Source: DASZIT01 sp036489495 (GTDB lineage: Bacteria; Actinomycetota; Acidimicrobiia; Acidimicrobiales; RAAP-2). From it: a stretch of DNA of 8,351 bases. The notes under the pieces are model-generated. The model saw nothing but the letters and a program-made list of their open reading frames with translations, was not told the DNA's origin and searched no databases. The DNA lies in NCBI GenBank assembly GCA_036489495.1, contig DASXFR010000140.1:1-8351 (forward strand), written 5' to 3'. Positions 5,420 to 8,351 of the stretch are shown piece by piece; the first letter of the stretch is position 1; the number at the start of each line of letters is the position of its first letter. The position numbers were made by a program, and so were the translations under genes.

Positions 5420-6187
5420 ATGGCACCGCGAGACACATCCAGCCCAGGGGCCCCATGCTGGGCCGATCTCTTGACTACGGATCTGGACAAGAGCCTGGCG
5501 TTCTACGGCGCGCTGTTCGGCTGGACGGCGGCGGAGCCGAGCGCTGATCACGGCGGCTATATCAACCTCTCCAAAGACGGGAAGCTGGTGGCCGGATGCA
5601 TGAAGAACGACGGCCAGTCTGGCGCCCCGGATGCCTGGACCGTCTATCTGGCCACCACCGACGTCATTGCGACCACCGAGGCAGCTGCCGCCCACGGTGG
5701 ACAGGTAGTGCTGCCGCCCACGGTGGTCGGCGATGTGGGGACCTTCGCGCTGATGGCCGATCCGGGCAACGCCGTCATCGGGGCCTGGCGGGCCGGCGAG
5801 CACCATGGCTTCGGCATCGCCAACGAGCCCGGCGCGCCGGCATGGTTCGAGCTCCAGACCCGCAATTACGACGCCTCGGTGAGCTTCTACCGGGACGTCT
5901 TCCAATGGGACATCCATGTGGAGGCCGACAGCCCCGAGTTCCGCTATACCACCTTCCGAGAGGGCGAGGCGGCCCTGGCCGGCATCATGGACGCCAGCGG
6001 GTTCCTCCCCGACGGGGCGCCGGCCAGCTGGGGCATCTACTTCAGCACCGACGACGCCGACAAGACCCTGGCCCAGGTGGGCGAGCTCGGCGGTGCGATT
6101 GTGGTTCCGGCTGAGGACACTCCCTACGGACGTCTGGCCACCGCCACCGACCCGACCGGCGCCGTATTCAAGATCGCCCAGACCTGA
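5420..6187 (+). CDS. Two-domain VOC protein (tandem glyoxalase-like domains)
   Basis: The 255-residue protein holds two VOC domains in tandem. The first (about 10-123) has PCWADLLTTDLDKSLAFYGALFGW and ends ALMADPGNAVIGAW. The second (about 137-254) has AWFELQTRNYDASVSFYRDV and ends ATDPTGAVFKIAQT. This layout is common in actinobacteria, for example the mycobacterial CFP30B-type proteins, often annotated as hydroxylase or glyoxalase; the substrate is unknown. In both domains the first strand has Asp or Glu (WADL, WFEL) rather than the His of classical glyoxalase I, so metal catalysis is uncertain. ATG 5420 has AGGGAGG at 7-nt spacing; starts farther upstream run into the SnoaL-like promoter and gene. 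It converges on the LLM gene with 10 bp between stops. Confidence 0.88.
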   Translation: MAPRDTSSPGAPCWADLLTTDLDKSLAFYGALFGWTAAEPSADHGGYINLSKDGKLVAGCMKNDGQSGAPDAWTVYLATTDVIATTEAAAAHGGQVVLPPTVVGDVGTFALMADPGNAVIGAWRAGEHHGFGIANEPGAPAWFELQTRNYDASVSFYRDVFQWDIHVEADSPEFRYTTFREGEAALAGIMDASGFLPDGAPASWGIYFSTDDADKTLAQVGELGGAIVVPAEDTPYGRLATATDPTGAVFKIAQT

Positions 6188-6197
6188 TTCGTCAGGG

Positions 6198-7148
6198 TCA
6201 CAGCCCGCCGAGCCTGCCGGCCACCTGCTCGGCGAAGTACTCGATCTGCTCATCGCCGGGATCGAACAGTGAGAGGTAGGAGATGCCGATCTCCTGGCGC
6301 CAGCGCTGCAGGCGGTCACAAACCTCGGGACCGGTGCCGCAGAGATACAGGGTCGAATCGGCCATTTGGGCCGGGGTGATCCCGGTGTCGGCCGCCTCCT
6401 GCGCGATCCGCGCTCGGGGATCGGCGCCGACGATGACCTTGGCCACCATGGTGTTGAGCTCCACGCCGTCGGGATCCCGCCCGGCTTCCTGCGCCCCCTG
6501 GCGCACCCAGGCCGCCTTCTCCGCCATCCGGGCCTCGGTCGAGTCGCGCACCGAGTCGGCGACCGACCAGGCGCCGGTGGTCTGGCGGGGGATCATCGAG
6601 ACGGTGTCGGCCACCCGCCCGCCGAGCTGCATGACCCGACGGCCGCCACCCCCGATCAGCAACCGGGGCCGCACCGGCTCCGGTCCCACCCGCGGCGACT
6701 CGGTCACCTCGAAGAACCGGCCGTGAAAGGTGGTGGTGGGCTCGACCCACAGCTGGCGAACCAGGATCACCATCTCCTCCAGCCGGTCCACCCGATCGGC
6801 GGCGGATGCGAAGGGCAACCCGGCGGCCGCGAAGTTGGCGGCCACGTAGCCGGCCCCCAGCCCCAGCTCCAGCCGTCCACCCGAGAGGCGGTCGACGGTG
6901 GCGGCGGCCTTGGCCGTGAGCACCGGGTCCCGGAGGCCGGCGTCGAGCACCAGGGTGCCCACCCGGATCCGCTCGGTGGCCGCCGCCACCGCCGCCACCG
7001 CGGTCATCGGCTCCCACTGGGGGACGACCAGATGGTCGGTGAAGGTGATGGTCGAGAAACCCAGCGACTCGTACCGGCGCACCCGCTCCGGCCAATCCGA
7101 CCGCGGCAACTCCCAGAGGTGGATGCCGAACCGGAAGGGTGCACTCAC
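6198..7148 (-). CDS. LLM-class flavin/F420-dependent oxidoreductase (TIGR03621-like)
   Basis: The 316-residue protein has the luciferase-like monooxygenase TIM-barrel pattern: FRFGIHLWELP at the start, ESLGFSTITFTDHLV (27-41), ATERIRVGTLVLDAGLRDP (57-75), then TVDRLSGGRLELGLGAGY (84-101) and RVDRLEEMV. It ends with EICISYLSLFD-type sequence (here EIGISYLSLFD, 286-296) closing the barrel. The FRFG start and overall layout resemble the probable F420-dependent oxidoreductases of family TIGR03621 known from mycobacteria and other F420-using actinobacteria; the substrate is unknown. The start is GTG at 7148-7146. No Shine-Dalgarno is seen, and TATCGT lies 8 nt upstream, so leaderless transcription is possible. 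The gene is divergent from the coiled-coil protein gene. Confidence 0.88.
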   Translation of the reverse strand: MSAPFRFGIHLWELPRSDWPERVRRYESLGFSTITFTDHLVVPQWEPMTAVAAVAAATERIRVGTLVLDAGLRDPVLTAKAAATVDRLSGGRLELGLGAGYVAANFAAAGLPFASAADRVDRLEEMVILVRQLWVEPTTTFHGRFFEVTESPRVGPEPVRPRLLIGGGGRRVMQLGGRVADTVSMIPRQTTGAWSVADSVRDSTEARMAEKAAWVRQGAQEAGRDPDGVELNTMVAKVIVGADPRARIAQEAADTGITPAQMADSTLYLCGTGPEVCDRLQRWRQEIGISYLSLFDPGDEQIEYFAEQVAGRLGGL

Positions 7149-7240
7149 ATGATGAAACGATACACACCCGGCCTCTGGCCGGTTGAGCTCGAGGACCTGG
7201 TGGCTCGGCGAAGCCCCGTGGCACGGGGCAAGATGCCCTG
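7149..7240. promoter_or_regulatory. Divergent promoter region between LLM oxidoreductase and coiled-coil protein
   Basis: This 92-bp gap serves both genes. On the minus strand TATCGT (7157-7162) lies 8 nt before the LLM GTG, a -10-like placement that would put transcription start at or next to the start codon. For the + gene no clear promoter boxes are seen; GGGGCAAG lies about 8 nt before its ATG as a weak ribosome binding site. Confidence 0.4.
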
Positions 7241-8107
7241 ATGGACGTCGATGCCGTCGCCGATGAGCTGTACGGGCTGCCGCCGGACGACTTCATTGCC
7301 ACCCGCACCGAGCGCGAACGCCAAGCCAAGGGCGAGGGCGACAAGGAGCTGGCGGAAGTGATCCATCGACTGCCCAAGCCGAACGCCACTGCCGGGCTGG
7401 TCAACCAGCTGGTTCGCCAACACCCCGGCGACATCCAGACCTTGCTGGAGCTGGGAGCCGGGATGCGCGACGCCACCGCCAACTTGTCCGGAGACCTCCG
7501 CGAGCTCTCCCGCCAGCAGCACCGGGTCATCCGGGCCCTGGTCCAGCAGGCCGAGCGGCTGGCGAAAGCGGCCGCGCGACCGGTCAGTGCCACCACCGCT
7601 CGCAGCCTGGAGGAAACCTTCTATGCCGCCCTGGCTGACCCCGACGCCGCCGAGGCCGTGGCCGCCGGGCGGCTCGCCGTCGGGCTGCGTCCGACCGGTT
7701 TCGCCGGCTTGGGGGGTGTGGGTGGCCGGGTGGGCGCGTCGACCACCAAGCCTCCGCCCCGGGCGGAAAAGCCGGCGCGAACCGCGGCGCCAGGAGGCGG
7801 GGAATCGCGGAAGCGCGCCACCGCCAAAGTCGCCGAGGCCAAGTCGGTCGCCGGGATGGCGACCAAGGTGCGGGAGGAAGAATACGCCAGGCTGCAGGAG
7901 GCCGAGCAGCGGGCGGCCGACGCCGGCGATCGGGTGGAACAGCTGCGCGGCGATCTTCGCGACGCGATGGAAACCCAGTCCCAGGCGACGAAGGATCGCC
8001 GGGCTGCCGTTGCCGCCTTCGACCGGGCCGATCGCGCCGCCGAGCGGGCGCAACAGCAACTGGCCGACGCAGAGGCAGACCTGGAGCAAGGGCCAGCAGG
8101 GCGTTAG
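7241..8107 (+). CDS. Coiled-coil protein of unknown function (conserved actinobacterial type)
   Basis: The 288-residue soluble protein has three parts. The N-terminal part (1-150) has ELYGLPPDDFIATRTERERQ and AEVIHRLPKPNATAGLVNQL. I recall a similar pattern (L-P-x-F-x-x-A-R-D, then L-x-K-P-S/N-x-x-A-W-x-V-N) from uncharacterised proteins of many actinobacteria. A Pro/Gly/Ala/Lys-rich linker follows (about 155-195). The C-terminal part (about 205-284) is a charged Ala/Glu/Arg/Gln-rich helix with heptad-like spacing, probably a coiled coil. There is no signal peptide or membrane segment. The role is unknown; a structural or nucleic-acid-associated function is possible but not shown. ATG 7241 suits the conserved N-terminus. 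The apbE-like gene follows after 67 bp on the same strand. Confidence 0.75.
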   Translation: MDVDAVADELYGLPPDDFIATRTERERQAKGEGDKELAEVIHRLPKPNATAGLVNQLVRQHPGDIQTLLELGAGMRDATANLSGDLRELSRQQHRVIRALVQQAERLAKAAARPVSATTARSLEETFYAALADPDAAEAVAAGRLAVGLRPTGFAGLGGVGGRVGASTTKPPPRAEKPARTAAPGGGESRKRATAKVAEAKSVAGMATKVREEEYARLQEAEQRAADAGDRVEQLRGDLRDAMETQSQATKDRRAAVAAFDRADRAAERAQQQLADAEADLEQGPAGR

Positions 8108-8142
8108 AGATATTCTTGGCCGGTTCACAGCCCGGACCCATG

Positions 8143-8174
8143 TCGGCCTCAAGCCGATCGGGGAGTCTTCTCCC
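8143..8174 (+). promoter_or_regulatory. Two tandem small hairpins in the apbE leader, the second covering the ribosome binding site
   Basis: TCGGC (8143-8147), loop CTCAA, GCCGA (8153-8157) is followed 3 nt later by GGGAG (8161-8165), loop TCTT, CTCCC (8170-8174). The second stem ends directly before the ATG at 8175, and its 5' arm GGGAG is the only Shine-Dalgarno-like sequence. Pairing would hide the ribosome binding site. Both stems are only 5 bp, so chance cannot be excluded. Confidence 0.35.
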
Positions 8175-8351
8175 ATGGACGCCAACCAACGAACCATTGG
8201 GAGCATCGATAGACGGGGGAGGCGGAGCCAGGAGTTCCGGGCCATCGGCACCACCGTTCAGGTGGTGGTGGACGATGCGGAGGTGCTCGACTACGCCACC
8301 GAGCTGGTCCGGGCTCAGATCGGGGCGCTCGACCTGGCCGTGAGCCGGTTC
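8175..8351 (+). CDS. apbE: FAD:protein FMN transferase (ApbE family), N-terminal part (3' end outside window)
   Basis: The 59 visible codons are open to the window end. FRAIGTTVQVVVDD (22-35), then EVLDYATELVRAQIGALDLAVSRF (36-59), matches the start of ApbE proteins, where a strand with MGT is followed by a helix and the L-D-x-x-x-S-R-F element. ApbE transfers FMN from FAD to Thr/Ser of target flavoproteins, using magnesium. In the conserved MGT, Met is Ile here. No lipobox or export signal is seen in the visible part; the basic N-terminus (RTIGSIDRRGRRSQ) suggests a cytoplasmic form. The catalytic Asp/His region lies beyond the window. The ATG at 8175 was chosen because the family N-terminus follows shortly after it. 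Confidence 0.82.
   Translation, partial: MDANQRTIGSIDRRGRRSQEFRAIGTTVQVVVDDAEVLDYATELVRAQIGALDLAVSRF

Noticed and set aside
6316..7596. 426-residue minus-strand frame over the LLM gene and its upstream region
   Set aside because: Its translation is Arg/Gly-rich without motifs, while the LLM frame within the same region is clear.
8108..8174. FMN riboswitch before apbE
   Set aside because: The 67-bp leader is too short and lacks the conserved junction sequences.
7145..8254. 369-residue minus-strand frame opposite the coiled-coil gene
   Set aside because: Long antisense frames are common opposite Ala/Glu/Arg-rich GC-rich genes; no motif or ribosome binding site supports it.
1..8351. CRISPR array, tRNA, rRNA, toxin-antitoxin or phage genes
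   Set aside because: No regularly spaced repeats, RNA-gene signatures or recognisable proteins of these types were found by reading.

Overview
The window is GC-rich DNA with strong third-position G/C bias, densely packed short genes on both strands, and GTG starts. Together with a probable F420-dependent luciferase-like oxidoreductase, a GlxA-type regulator and a muconolactone-isomerase-like protein, this points to an actinobacterium. An Acidimicrobiia-like soil or freshwater lineage is my guess, but no taxonomic marker such as an rRNA or ribosomal protein is present.

Left end (1-1637, + strand): the membrane-bound C-terminus of a cellulose-synthase-like family 2 glycosyltransferase overlaps by 4 bp (ATGA) the start of a membrane-anchored family 8 glycosyl hydrolase. 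This is the synthase-plus-cellulase pairing typical of secreted beta-glucan systems.

Middle (1656-4870): an accessory patchwork. On the minus strand lie a 64-residue acidic protein with its own strong ribosome binding site, the 3' stump of a VOC (glyoxalase-fold) gene, and an antibiotic-biosynthesis-monooxygenase (ABM) fold protein. Divergent from these is a GlxA-type AraC regulator. After it come about 500 bp without an intact gene, holding a decayed IS5-family transposase fragment. Then come a complete single-domain VOC protein and a muconolactone-isomerase-like protein. The VOC stump and the complete VOC gene encode the same C-terminal motif, so this part has been rearranged by deletion or duplication.

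Right part (4883-8351): a SnoaL/NTF2-like protein (-) is divergent from a two-domain VOC protein (+). That gene converges on a TIGR03621-like LLM flavin/F420 oxidoreductase (-), which is divergent from a coiled-coil protein of unknown function (+). The window ends in the first 59 codons of an ApbE-type FAD:protein FMN transferase.

Working together: only the glycosyltransferase/hydrolase pair is an evident functional unit. The ABM, VOC, MIase-like and SnoaL-like proteins are small enzymes of the kind that act on aromatic or oxidised metabolites. They alternate strands with separate ribosome binding sites, so they look like an accumulated set rather than one pathway. I found no CRISPR array, tRNA, rRNA or convincing new defence or biosynthetic system. 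The most noteworthy points are the truncated VOC gene beside an autonomous small protein, the Asn in place of the expected catalytic-base Asp in the GH8 protein, and the hairpin leader before apbE.
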